A stretch of 53,732 nucleotides of DNA, taken from Croceibacterium_A sp035626815 (lineage in GTDB: Bacteria; Pseudomonadota; Alphaproteobacteria; Sphingomonadales; Sphingomonadaceae). The translations under genes were made by a program, and so were the position numbers. Below, piece after piece: positions 1 through 7,951 of this stretch. Below the pieces are notes generated by a model. The model did no database searches. It was not told the DNA's origin and saw only the letters and a list, made by a program, of their open reading frames with translations. The number at the start of each line of letters is the position of its first letter. The first letter of the stretch is position 1. The stretch covers positions 1 through 53,732 of the forward strand of contig DASPMY010000053.1 of assembly GCA_035626815.1 (NCBI GenBank), in the 5' to 3' direction.

Positions 1-604
1 GCTGGCCGCGCGCCATGCGCTCGGCGCGCAGCGCGGCGACGATCTCGGCGAACGGCCCCGCCTGGCGGAAGCGGCGCGTCACCGGGTTGATCCGGCCGAG
101 CGCGTCGAGGTCGGTCGGCGAGCAGTTGACCGGCGTGACCACGGTGTCGGCGAGCGCGATCGCGCGCCGCGCGGTCGGCGAATCCTGGCCGGCGAGGTCG
201 ATCAGCACGAAGTCGCAGCCGCGCCCGAGGCGCTCGATCTCCTGCGCCAGCACCGCGCCGCTCTGCTTGTCGAGCACGACATGGCCCGGGCGCGGCAGCG
301 CCACCTTGAGCGCCCGCGCGGTGCCGTCGCGGGCCTCGAAGAAGCGGTCGAGCGACTGCTGCCGCCGGTCACAATCGACGACCAGCACTTTCATCCCGCG
401 ATGCGCCAAGGTGACCGCGCAGTGGAATGCCAGCGTCGACTTGCCGACGCCGCCCTTCTCGTTGGCGAAAGTGATCACGTGGGCCTGCGGCCGTCGCCGC
501 GCGTCGAGCTCGCGCATGATGACCGAGGGATGCTCGTCGCGCATCCGCTCGTCGTTGGCCGCCGCGATGAACATGCCTTCCGGCCCGCCGTCCAGCGTCT
601 TCAT
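1..604 (-). CDS. mipZ: MipZ-type division-plane ATPase (3' end outside window)
   Basis: ParA/MinD superfamily ATPase; MipZ in alphaproteobacteria forms a gradient from the ParB-bound origin and blocks FtsZ assembly away from midcell. The translated N-terminal 201 residues carry a deviant Walker A, KGGVGKST (about residues 50-57), then VVDCDRRQ and a DLAGQDSPTARRA segment matching the MipZ Walker B region, followed by ADTVVTPVNCSPTDLDALG, which closely resembles Caulobacter MipZ. The ATG at 604 has GGTGGG just upstream. The ~40 residues before the P-loop are longer than in Caulobacter MipZ, so M11, M21 or M30 could be the true start. The C-terminus is cut by the window edge. Divergent from uvrC. 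A generic ParA is the alternative, but the motif order favours MipZ. Confidence 0.88.
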   Translation of the reverse strand, partial: MKTLDGGPEGMFIAAANDERMRDEHPSVIMRELDARRRPQAHVITFANEKGGVGKSTLAFHCAVTLAHRGMKVLVVDCDRRQQSLDRFFEARDGTARALKVALPRPGHVVLDKQSGAVLAQEIERLGRGCDFVLIDLAGQDSPTARRAIALADTVVTPVNCSPTDLDALGRINPVTRRFRQAGPFAEIVAALRAERMARGQ

Positions 605-646
605 CCCACCCCCCGTGGAAAGCGAATCGCTCGCTGTGTGGTCTCC

Positions 647-666
647 TGTGGATATCTAGTGGATAA
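647..666 (-). promoter_or_regulatory. Pair of DnaA-box-like 9-mers in the mipZ/uvrC intergenic region
   Basis: On the minus strand, TTATCCACT lies at 666-658 and ATATCCACA at 655-647. Each differs by one base from the DnaA consensus TTATCCACA, and they are in the same orientation two bases apart. They sit 43-62 nt upstream of the mipZ start and 44-63 nt upstream of uvrC, where a transcription factor could act. Function is inferred only. Confidence 0.5.
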
Positions 667-709
667 ACCCCGGCGTGACGAGCCGGTGTTCATTGCATAG
701 AGCACCCTG

Positions 710-2650
710 ATGGCCCGCACGCCCGCCGGAACCCCGTCGCACCCCAAGGGCGCCGAGCGCTTCCACGAGGAGCGCGCGACCTACACCGTGCGCGGCGCGG
801 CGCAGCCCGACATCGCCGCCGGCGTGGCCGCGATCCGCGAGGTGACGCGCACGCTCAAGCCCAAGCCCGGGGTCTATCGCATGCTCGATGCGCGCGGCGA
901 CGTGCTCTACGTCGGCAAGGCGCGGGCGCTGAAGAACCGGGTGGCCAACTACTGCCAGGTCGCCAACCTGTCCGGACGGCTGCAGCGGATGGTCGCGCAG
1001 ACCCGCGCGATGGAGATCGTCACCACCAACTCCGAGGCCGAGGCGCTGCTGCTCGAGGCGCAGCTGATCAAGCGCTTCCGCCCGCCGTACAACGTGCTGC
1101 TGCGCGACGATAAGTCGTTCCCGTTCATCCTGCTCCGCGCCGAGCATGCGTTCCCGCGGATCATGAAGCACCGCGGGGCGCGCAAGGCCAAGGGCGACTA
1201 TTACGGCCCGTTCGCCAGCGCCGGCTCGGTCAACACCACGATCAACGCGCTGCAGAAGCTGTTCCTGCTGCGCTCGTGCACCGACAGCTTCTTCGCCCGC
1301 CGCGACCGGCCGTGCCTGCTCTATCAGATCAAACGCTGCAGCGCGCCGTGCGTCGGGCGCATCGACGCGACCGGCTATGCCCAGCTCGTGCGCCAGGCGA
1401 AGGACTTCCTCGGCGGCAAGTCGGGCGCGGTCCAGCGGGAGATCGAGGCGCAGATGGCGCGCGCGGCCGGGGCGCTCGACTACGAGACCGCCGCGATCCT
1501 GCGCGATCGCCTGCGCGCGGCGACGTTCATCCAGGGGACCCAGGCGATCAACGCCGAAGGCGTCGGCAACGCCGATATCTTCGCTCTCGCCGCCAAGGGC
1601 GGGCAGGTCGGCATCCAGGCGTTCTTCGTCCGCGGCGGGCAGAACTGGGGCCACCGCGCGTTCTTCCCCAGCCACACCCAGGACGTCGCCGACGACGAGG
1701 TGCTCGCCCGCGTGCTCGCCCAGTTCTACGAGGAAGTGCCCCCGCCGCGCACGATCCTGGTCGACCGCGAGCTGCCCGAGCGGGCGCTGCTCGAGCAGGC
1801 CTTGGGCGAGGTCGCAGGGCACCGGGTCGAGATCAGCGTGCCCCAGCGCGGCTCGCGCCGCCGCTTGCTCGAGCAAGCCAGCCGCAACGCCGCCGAAGCG
1901 CTCGACCGGCGCCTCGCCGAAAGCGGCACCCAGGCGAAGATACTGCGCGAGATCACCGAGTTCCTCGAGCTGCCCGAGGAGCCGCGGCGGATCGAAGTCT
2001 ATGACAACAGCCATATCCAGGGGGCCAAGGCGGTCGGGGCGATGATCGTCGCCGGGCCCGAGGGTTTCCTCAAGAACCAGTACCGCAAGTTCAACATCCG
2101 CAGCGCGCAGACCAACGACGACTTCGGGATGATGCGCGAGGTCTTCACCCGCCGCTTCGCCCGCGTGCAGGACGACGATCCCGACCGGGACTCCGACCAG
2201 TGGCCCGGGCTCGTGCTGATCGACGGCGGCAAGGGCCAGATGAGCGCGGTGCGCGAGGCGCTCGAGGATCTCGGCATCGAGGACGTGCCGCTGATCGCCG
2301 TGTCCAAGGGCCCCGACCGCAACGCGGGGCGCGAGGTGTTCCACTTCCCCGACGGGCGCGAGAAGACGCTGCCGGTCAACTCGGCGGTGCTGTTCTACCT
2401 CCAGCGGCTGCGCGACGAGGCGCACCGCTTCGCCATCGGCGCCCACCGCGCCAAGCGCAGCCGCGCGATCAGCGCCTCGCCGCTCGACGAAATCCCCGGC
2501 ATCGGCCCGTCGCGCAAGCGCGCCCTGCTGCTGCACTTCGGAACGGCGGGAAAGGTCCGGGCGGCCGCGCTGGAGGATCTGCAGCGCGCGCCCGGCGTGA
2601 GCGCGGCGGTGGCCCAGGCGGTGTACGATTTCTACCATCCGCGCGGATAA
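710..2650 (+). CDS. uvrC: UvrABC excinuclease subunit C
   Basis: Catalyses both incisions in nucleotide excision repair after UvrA/UvrB damage recognition; cytoplasmic. At 646 aa it is of normal size with a ~45-residue N-terminal extension. Domains in order: GIY-YIG nuclease (about 50-130, GVYRMLD and VLYVGKA), UVR motif that contacts UvrB (around 245-275, LDYETAAILRDRL), the RNase-H-like second nuclease (IEVYDNSHIQG and LVLIDGGKGQ), and a C-terminal helix-hairpin-helix (IPGIGPSRKRALL) ending in YDFYH. The start at 710 gives a plausible N-terminus; a later start nearer the GIY-YIG domain cannot be excluded. It converges with the secreted-protein gene downstream. The long opposite-strand reading frame over this gene is a codon-bias shadow. 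Confidence 0.96.
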   Translation: MARTPAGTPSHPKGAERFHEERATYTVRGAAQPDIAAGVAAIREVTRTLKPKPGVYRMLDARGDVLYVGKARALKNRVANYCQVANLSGRLQRMVAQTRAMEIVTTNSEAEALLLEAQLIKRFRPPYNVLLRDDKSFPFILLRAEHAFPRIMKHRGARKAKGDYYGPFASAGSVNTTINALQKLFLLRSCTDSFFARRDRPCLLYQIKRCSAPCVGRIDATGYAQLVRQAKDFLGGKSGAVQREIEAQMARAAGALDYETAAILRDRLRAATFIQGTQAINAEGVGNADIFALAAKGGQVGIQAFFVRGGQNWGHRAFFPSHTQDVADDEVLARVLAQFYEEVPPPRTILVDRELPERALLEQALGEVAGHRVEISVPQRGSRRRLLEQASRNAAEALDRRLAESGTQAKILREITEFLELPEEPRRIEVYDNSHIQGAKAVGAMIVAGPEGFLKNQYRKFNIRSAQTNDDFGMMREVFTRRFARVQDDDPDRDSDQWPGLVLIDGGKGQMSAVREALEDLGIEDVPLIAVSKGPDRNAGREVFHFPDGREKTLPVNSAVLFYLQRLRDEAHRFAIGAHRAKRSRAISASPLDEIPGIGPSRKRALLLHFGTAGKVRAAALEDLQRAPGVSAAVAQAVYDFYHPRG

Positions 2651-2655
2651 GGAAA

Positions 2656-2691
2656 CGCCCGGAAAGGCGGGAGGGGGGACCTTTCCGGGCG
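2656..2691. terminator. Hairpin between convergent genes
   Basis: A 12-bp perfect stem (2656-2667 with 2680-2691) and a 12-nt loop lie between the uvrC stop and the stop of the convergent secreted-protein gene. On the minus strand the stem is followed by TTTCCTTA, so it reads best as terminator for the minus-strand gene; it may act both ways. Confidence 0.5.
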
Positions 2692-2715
2692 CAGGGGGTG
2701 CTGGGTTGGGTGAGG

Positions 2716-3561
2716 TCAGCCTTCGGCGTCTTCCGCTTCTTCCTGCTGCTCGGCGATGTGCTTGATCTGGCCTTCGCCCATCGCCGAGACGAGCCCGGTG
2801 CCGGTCGCCTGGAAGTTGCTCGCCGGGATCACCGCTTCTTCTCCGTCGACCCTGACCAGCAGCTGGCGGACGTTGCCGCTCGCGTCGGACATGACCTGGC
2901 GCACCCGCCCGATGCGGTCGCCGCCGGCGTCGAAGATCGGCGTGCCGCGCTCGACGGCGAAGGCACCCTGGCCTTGCGCGGCGAGGCTGCCGGCCGCCGC
3001 GAGCGGCCCGGAGGCATAGGAGCCCGACCCGGCCAGCGCGCCCGAACCCGCGCCTTGCGCGCTGCCGACCAGGCCGCCGGCGGTGCCGACGAGGCCTTGC
3101 GCCGCGCCGCGGCCTTGCTGCGCGGCGGCCTGGCCGGTGCCGCGCGCCTGACCGACGACCGACCCGGCGGTCGAGCGCAGCGCATCGGTGCCGACCAGTT
3201 GGGCCGTGGCGGAGCCGCCGCCGGAGGCCGAGCCGCTCGCGCGCCCATCGGCGCTGGTCGAGCCGGCCGGACCGGTGAGAACGCTGGTCACGCTGCCGGC
3301 GGCGCTGCCGCGGCCGTTGCCGCTCGCGTCGACCCGTCCGCTGCGGCGGTCGGCGCGGGCCGAGCCGCTGGCGTTCCCGGAGCCCTCGACCGTCCCGCGG
3401 GTGACGCTGCCGATGCTATCGGTGGCCGAGCCGATCGAGCCGGCGCCGCCTATGGTGCCGCCGACCACGCCGCCCAGGCCACCGCCGCCTCCGAGCAGCT
3501 GCGCCTGCGCGGGCGCGGCGATCAGCGCGAGGGCCGTCGAGGCAATCAGGATCCGTTTCAT
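2716..3561 (-). CDS. Secreted Gly/Ala/Ser-rich low-complexity protein with PRC-barrel-like C-terminus
   Basis: 281 aa starting at MKRILIASTALALIAAPAQAQ, a clear Sec signal peptide with an AQA cleavage site. Residues ~22-190 are extremely rich in Gly, Ser, Ala and Thr with irregular G-S-A repeats. The last ~75 residues change character (TPIFDAGGDRIGRVRQV, LVRVDGEEAVIPASNF) and resemble a PRC-barrel or RNA-polymerase-inhibitor-like beta barrel, then an acidic tail. The ATG at 3561 is chosen because AAGGAG lies 7 nt upstream; a longer frame from 3582 would put MERRSYP before the signal peptide. The product is periplasmic or exported, function unknown. It is in tandem with the S8 protease gene upstream but separated by about 100 bp. 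Confidence 0.8.
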   Translation of the reverse strand: MKRILIASTALALIAAPAQAQLLGGGGGLGGVVGGTIGGAGSIGSATDSIGSVTRGTVEGSGNASGSARADRRSGRVDASGNGRGSAAGSVTSVLTGPAGSTSADGRASGSASGGGSATAQLVGTDALRSTAGSVVGQARGTGQAAAQQGRGAAQGLVGTAGGLVGSAQGAGSGALAGSGSYASGPLAAAGSLAAQGQGAFAVERGTPIFDAGGDRIGRVRQVMSDASGNVRQLLVRVDGEEAVIPASNFQATGTGLVSAMGEGQIKHIAEQQEEAEDAEG

Positions 3562-3659
3562 GGGGTAGCTCCTTCTCTCCATTCGCGGGCGGCGCCCGCC
3601 CGTTCATCGAGAAAACGGCTGCCGCCGGCCACCTAATCCATCCGGCGAGGCGATTTTTT

Positions 3660-4892
3660 TCAGCGCTGCCGGGCGCAGGCCCGGCACAGCAGACCGCGGC
3701 CGTAGCTGGCGTCGGGCCCGCGCGGGCCGAGATCCTCGGCTTCGCGGTCGAGCGTGGCGCGCCAGGACCCGCCGCCGCCGAGCGCGGCCGCCGCGCGCGC
3801 GGCGACGAGCGGCACGGCGTAGGAGGTGCCGCGCACCCTCGACCACTTGCCCGCCTTGTTGCGGGCGAGGATGTCCGCGGCCGGCGCGGCGTAATCGAGG
3901 TGCAGCGCGCGGCCGGCCTCGATCAGCACGCGGCCGCGACCGTCGGTGCCGGTCACCGCCACCACGCCGGGATAGGATGCCGGGTACGCCGGCGGAGCGG
4001 CGGGGCCGTCGTTGCCGACCGCGGCGACGACCACGACACCCTTGCGTTGGGCCGCGGCGATCGCCTTGCCGACCGCGAGGTTGTTCGGCCCGCCGAGGCT
4101 GATCGAGACCACTTGCGCGCCGCCGCCGATCAGCCAGTCGAGCGCCCGGATCAGGGCCAGCGCGTTGCCGCCGGCGGGGTCGCTGCCGTAGATGTCGGCC
4201 ACGCGCAAGTTGCGCGCGCCGGCGCCTTCGAGCAGCGAGACCACGGCGCTGCCGTGATGGCTGGCCAGCGGTGCACCCTCGGCGAAGCCGCGCAGCGCGG
4301 CGACGGCCTGGCGCGGCGCGCCGTCGATGATGCCTACGGGGGTGGCGATCGGCGCGGCCGCCGCCCGAGCCGCTTCCGCGAGCACCGGCAAGGGCGGGCC
4401 CCCGCTCTGGAAATGGAGATTGTCGGCGGCGACCTCGGCGCCCGGCGCCGCGCGCCGCAGCCGGGCCTCGCCTTCCGCCAGCGACACCCCGCGCGGCAGC
4501 GCCAGCCGCACGACCGACAGGCCGAGGCTGCCGAGCTGCTCGCGTCCGGCCGGCGCGAATCCGGCGGCCTGCGCGGCGGCCAGCGCGCTCGGGCTCGGGT
4601 CGATCAGCAGCAGCTCGCCGCGCCGCGCCGGCGCGCCCGTGGCGTCGAGCTCGATCGTCCCGCGGTTGCGCCGCAGCAGGCGGTCGATCCGCTCGGCCCT
4701 CAGATCGAGCAGCCGGCCGGCGGTGCGGCCCGCGCTTCCGGTGACCTCGTCGATGGCGCGGCCGACGGGAAGATCGGGCACGGCGACCGGCGGCACTTGC
4801 GGCAGGCCGACCCCGGGCAGGCCGAGCTGCGCCGTCGCGGGGGCCGCGAGCAGGGCGGCCATCACGGCCAGCAGGGTCAGGGCTACGCGCAT
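3660..4892 (-). CDS. Secreted S8 (subtilisin-like) serine protease
   Basis: 410 aa with an N-terminal signal peptide (MRVALTLLAVMAALLAAPATA). After a Pro/Arg-rich prodomain-like region (~22-180), the S8 catalytic domain shows the triad: Asp190 in VGIIDGA, His213 in HHGSAVV and Ser357 in RGTSYAVP, with the oxyanion Asn in AVGNDGP. The His motif has Ser where most subtilases have Thr (HGT). The ATG at 4892 is used; an in-frame TTG 9 nt upstream is possible. It is divergent from the ECF sigma/anti-sigma pair. This protease-ECF-anti-sigma arrangement is, to my knowledge, recurrent in sphingomonads, so it may be under the same control or act on that pathway; that link is inference. Confidence 0.88.
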   Translation of the reverse strand: MRVALTLLAVMAALLAAPATAQLGLPGVGLPQVPPVAVPDLPVGRAIDEVTGSAGRTAGRLLDLRAERIDRLLRRNRGTIELDATGAPARRGELLLIDPSPSALAAAQAAGFAPAGREQLGSLGLSVVRLALPRGVSLAEGEARLRRAAPGAEVAADNLHFQSGGPPLPVLAEAARAAAAPIATPVGIIDGAPRQAVAALRGFAEGAPLASHHGSAVVSLLEGAGARNLRVADIYGSDPAGGNALALIRALDWLIGGGAQVVSISLGGPNNLAVGKAIAAAQRKGVVVVAAVGNDGPAAPPAYPASYPGVVAVTGTDGRGRVLIEAGRALHLDYAAPAADILARNKAGKWSRVRGTSYAVPLVAARAAAALGGGGSWRATLDREAEDLGPRGPDASYGRGLLCRACARQR

Positions 4893-4999
4893 CTTCGCCA
4901 ATCTCGAAATTTTGCCTTAAGCACGGATGAAACGGACGCGGACAGCCGTTTAATGCGTGAAAGAGGCCGAACATAGCGGGCGAAAGCTTCGAGGAGCAG

Positions 5000-5464
5000 G
5001 TGCTGGCGCTGCTGCCGCGCTTGCGGCGCTTTGCCGCGGGCCTGGCGCGCGATCCCGCCGACGGCGACGACTTGTGCCAGGCGGCCGTGGTCCGCGCGCT
5101 CGACAAGCGGGCGCTGTGGCAGCCGGGCACGCGGCTCGATAGCTGGATGTACAGGATGATGCGCAATATCTGGATCGACGAACAGCGGGCCCGCACCCGC
5201 CGCGGCGAGACGTTCGTCGCCGAGGAAGCCGGCGCCGGCGTCGGTGCCGGCGGGGGCCAGGAAGAAGCCGTCGAGCTCGGCGTGATCGATCGCGCCTTGC
5301 GCACGCTGCCCGACGAGCAGCGCGAGGCCGTGCTGCTGGTGATGGTCGAGGGCTATTCCTACAGGGAAGCGGCGGACATTGTCGGCTGTCCCGTCGGCAC
5401 GCTCAATTCGCGGCTGGTGCGGGGGCGCGATGCGCTCCTGACCCGCCTCGGAGACGGCGTATGA
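5000..5464 (+). CDS. ECF-family RNA polymerase sigma factor
   Basis: 154 aa sigma-70 group IV protein. Region 2 spans about residues 8-65 (ARDPADGDDLCQAAVVRAL and LDSWMYRMMRNIWIDEQRAR); region 4 spans about 95-150 (LRTLPDEQREAVLLVMVEGY, then EAADIVGCPVGTLNSRL, the helix-turn-helix that reads the -35 element). The only in-frame start is GTG at 5000, with GAGGAG only 3 nt upstream, which is too close. The reading frame stays open back to 4961 and encodes GESFEEQ, a typical N-terminal sequence of such sigma factors, but no ATG, GTG or TTG occurs there. The true start may be non-canonical (ATA at 4973) or the 5' end may be damaged. It overlaps the anti-sigma gene by ATGA. Confidence 0.85.
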   Translation: MLALLPRLRRFAAGLARDPADGDDLCQAAVVRALDKRALWQPGTRLDSWMYRMMRNIWIDEQRARTRRGETFVAEEAGAGVGAGGGQEEAVELGVIDRALRTLPDEQREAVLLVMVEGYSYREAADIVGCPVGTLNSRLVRGRDALLTRLGDGV

Positions 5465-6144
5465 GCGTGACCCGCGAGGAACTGGCCGCGTTCGCCGACG
5501 GAGAGCTCGACGCGGACCGCGAACGACAGGTCGCGGCGGCGGTCGCGGCCAATCCGGCGCTGGCCGAGCAAATACGGGCGCATCGGGCGCTCAAAGCGCG
5601 GCTCGGTGCCCACTTCGCGCCGATCCTGCAAGCGCCGGTGCCCGAGCGGCTGACCGCGGCGCTGCGGTCCGAACCCCAGGTCGTCAGCTTCGCCGCGGCG
5701 CGCGCGCGCAAGGACCGCGCGCGCGTGCTGCCGCGCTGGAGCTGGGTGGCCGGCCCTGCGCTCGTCGCCTCGCTGGTGCTGGCGGTGGTCATGCCGCGGG
5801 GCGGAGCGGACTATGCCGAGCGCCCGCTGTCGACGGCGCTCGACCGCCAGCTGGCCGGGTCGCAGGATGCGGCGGGGCCGATGCGGATACTGCTCAGCTT
5901 CCGCGACGATAGCGGGGCCTACTGCCGCGCGTTCGCCGGGGAGGCGCACAGCGGCATCGCCTGCCGCGACGATGCAGGCTGGCGCCTGGTGTTCGAGGGC
6001 GCCGGCGTGCCGGTGCAGCGCGGCGACTACCGGATGGCCGGCAACCCGGCCGCCGAAGTCCTCGAACGCGCCCAGGCTCTCGCCGCCGGCCCGGCGCTCG
6101 ACGCGGCCCAGGAACAGGCCGCCCGTGAGCGCGGCTGGCGCTAG
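5461..6144 (+). CDS. Membrane-anchored anti-sigma factor
   Basis: 227 aa; its ATG overlaps the sigma-factor stop (ATGA), implying translational coupling and partnership. The cytoplasmic N-terminal ~90 residues (ELAAFADGELDADRERQVAA) resemble anti-sigma domains but lack the zinc-binding HxxxCxxC. One transmembrane helix lies at ~94-111. The periplasmic part ends in a small domain with exactly two cysteines, C155 (GAYCRAF) and C168 (GIACRDD), which could form a disulfide and sense redox state (inference). It presumably holds the sigma factor inactive until an envelope signal. Its stop interlocks with that of the convergent tesB gene (CTAG, 6141-6144). Confidence 0.82.
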   Translation: MSVTREELAAFADGELDADRERQVAAAVAANPALAEQIRAHRALKARLGAHFAPILQAPVPERLTAALRSEPQVVSFAAARARKDRARVLPRWSWVAGPALVASLVLAVVMPRGGADYAERPLSTALDRQLAGSQDAAGPMRILLSFRDDSGAYCRAFAGEAHSGIACRDDAGWRLVFEGAGVPVQRGDYRMAGNPAAEVLERAQALAAGPALDAAQEQAARERGWR

Positions 6145-7034
6145 CGCGAAACCGCCCGCAGCATTCCCTCCTGGGCGACGCTCGCCACCAGCCGTCCATC
6201 GCGCGTGAAGATCTGCCCGCGGCCGAACCCGCGCGCGCGGCCCGACCACGGGCTGTCGGTGGCGTAGAGCAGCCAGTCGTCGGCGCGGAACTCGCCGTGG
6301 AACCATATCGCATGGTCGAGGCTGGCGCCCTTCACGTCGCCGCGCGGGTAGCTGAGCCCGTGCGGTTGCAGCGCGGTGGCGAGCAGCTGGAAATCGCTGG
6401 CGTAGGCCAGCACCGTGCCGTGGATGCGCGGCGCGTCGGGGAGCGGGGCGACGGTGCGGAACCAGCAGTACGCGCACGGCTCGCGCCGTTGCGGGTCGAG
6501 CCAGTCGCGCGGCTCGACCGAGCGGAAGTCGATCGGGCGCGGGCGCAGGAACAGCCGCCGCATCGGCCCTTCGGGAACCTGCCCGGCGATGCGCGCGCGA
6601 ACCGCGGAATCGGGCTCGAGCTCCTCGGGCGGCGGTACGTCGGGCATCGCCGGGTGCTGGTGGTGCGGTCCATCCTGCCGCTTCTGGAACGAGGCGGTCA
6701 GGTTGAGGATCGGCTCGCCGCGCTGGCTGGCGACGACGCGGCGGTTGGAGAAGCTGCGCCCGTCGAGGTCGCGCTTGACGCGGAACTCGATCGGCAGTTC
6801 GTCGCTGCCGCCGCGCAGGAAATAGGCATGCAGCGAATGGACCGGGCGGTCGTCGGCGACCGTGCGCCGGGCCGCGCCGAGCGCCTGGGCGATCGCCTGA
6901 CCGCCGAACACCCGGCCGGTGCCTTCGGGATGGCGGCGGCCGATGAAGCGGTCGCCGCCGCGCGGCTCGAGATCGAGCAGCAGGACCAGCTCGGCGACGA
7001 GCTGCTCGGGTGTCGGCGCGGTCTGGATGGCCAT
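6141..7034 (-). CDS. tesB: Acyl-CoA thioesterase II
   Basis: 297 aa double-hotdog thioesterase hydrolysing acyl-CoA to free acid and CoA; cytoplasmic. Family motifs: GRVFGGQAIAQAL near the N-terminus, SLHAYFLRGG, and in the C-terminal hotdog LDHAIWFHGEFRADDWLLYA (catalytic Asp), SPWSGRARGFGRGQIF and LVASVAQEGMLR (catalytic Gln). Length fits E. coli TesB. The start at 7034 (MAIQTAPTP) follows the family N-terminus; an open frame runs upstream to 7340 through the cupin gene but is only overlap. It is the last gene of a three-gene minus-strand operon, 32 nt after the cupin gene. Housekeeping lipid metabolism; no direct tie to its operon partners is evident. Confidence 0.93.
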   Translation of the reverse strand: MAIQTAPTPEQLVAELVLLLDLEPRGGDRFIGRRHPEGTGRVFGGQAIAQALGAARRTVADDRPVHSLHAYFLRGGSDELPIEFRVKRDLDGRSFSNRRVVASQRGEPILNLTASFQKRQDGPHHQHPAMPDVPPPEELEPDSAVRARIAGQVPEGPMRRLFLRPRPIDFRSVEPRDWLDPQRREPCAYCWFRTVAPLPDAPRIHGTVLAYASDFQLLATALQPHGLSYPRGDVKGASLDHAIWFHGEFRADDWLLYATDSPWSGRARGFGRGQIFTRDGRLVASVAQEGMLRAVSR

Positions 7035-7066
7035 GCCCGGCGCCTTGCGCGCCGCCATGGCGCCAG

Positions 7067-7951
7067 TCAACGCACCCCGGGCCACCGCCGCAGCACGCGC
7101 CAGGCGAACGCCTTGGCCGTGTTGCGCGCCGGCCACCGGCCGGGCGGCCGCGGATCGAGCCCGCGTTGGCGCAGCCAGCCGTTGAACGCACGCGCGTCGG
7201 CCTCGGCGAAACTCCACTCGCTGCGCCAGGTGATCGACAGCGAGATCGACGGCACCGGGCCGTTCTTCACGTGGTGAGGGGCCATCACCGGGACGTAGAT
7301 CGCCTCGCCCGGCGAGAGGCGGAAGGTGATCCCGCGGCACGCCAGCTCGTCGCGCCAGGCGAGCTCGCGGCCGCCGCCGGTGTGGTAGGTCTCGTGCACC
7401 CGGTCGGGCGCGCAGTCCGGATCGCCAGCGGGAAACACCGTCATCGCCTTCTCGCCGACCAGCTGGAGCAGGATGTTGTGCTCCGGATCGAAGTGATACG
7501 GCGTCACCGCCTCGGGGCTGGAGACGAACACATAGCCCTGGGTCTTCATCACCCGCCCGGTCTTGGCGACTATATCGGCCTCGATCTCGCCGAGCAGCTC
7601 GGCGAGCAGGGCGGCGTAGGCCGGGTGCTTTTCGATGTTCTTGAGCACCGCCCAGCTCGCGGTTCGCTCGATCCGGCGGATCGTCTCGCCGATGGTCAGC
7701 CCGTTGCCTTCCGGCTTGCCGTCGACCCCGATGGGGAGGTCGCCGCGGTTGTACTCGACCGAGCGCGCCGGCAGCACCTCGCCGAGCTCGGCTAGCGCAT
7801 CGAGCTCGAGCAGCGGGTGCGACTCGAGGTTGTGGCGCAGCTTGTGCGGCCCCTCGGGGTAGGACGAGGCGAAATGCGCCCGCGACAGCGTCGGGAACAC
7901 CGGCCCCGCCATCAGCGCCCGGCCGCGCGGCAGCTTGCCTTCGCGGGTCAT
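7067..7951 (-). CDS. Cupin-like/JmjC-type protein
   Basis: 294 aa. The central part has a JmjC/cupin_8 double-stranded beta-helix with a likely metal site: H153 and D155 in TPYHFDPEHN and a distal His in VPVMAPHHVKNGP; GEKAMTVFP is typical of this fold. Such proteins are either Fe(II)/2-oxoglutarate hydroxylases or non-catalytic relatives; database names such as 'JmjC transcriptional regulator' are not well grounded. The ATG at 7951 overlaps the acetyltransferase stop by ATGA, so the two are translationally coupled and probably act together. The substrate is unknown. Confidence 0.78.
   Translation of the reverse strand: MTREGKLPRGRALMAGPVFPTLSRAHFASSYPEGPHKLRHNLESHPLLELDALAELGEVLPARSVEYNRGDLPIGVDGKPEGNGLTIGETIRRIERTASWAVLKNIEKHPAYAALLAELLGEIEADIVAKTGRVMKTQGYVFVSSPEAVTPYHFDPEHNILLQLVGEKAMTVFPAGDPDCAPDRVHETYHTGGGRELAWRDELACRGITFRLSPGEAIYVPVMAPHHVKNGPVPSISLSITWRSEWSFAEADARAFNGWLRQRGLDPRPPGRWPARNTAKAFAWRVLRRWPGVR

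Noticed and set aside
656..2638. 660-codon open frame opposite uvrC
   Set aside because: Codon-bias shadow: its translation is Arg/Ala/Gly/Leu-rich with no family motif, and uvrC on the other strand is complete.
4893..4999. ECF-dependent autoregulatory promoter (-35 GAAAC, -10 CGTT)
   Set aside because: Spacing between the candidate boxes is about 13 nt, shorter than the usual 16-17, so the match is too weak to call.
4957..5142. Separate small gene MKEAEHSGRK... overlapping the sigma-factor 5' end
   Set aside because: Becomes Ala/Arg-rich shadow sequence after the first eight codons; more likely the relic of the true sigma start in another frame.
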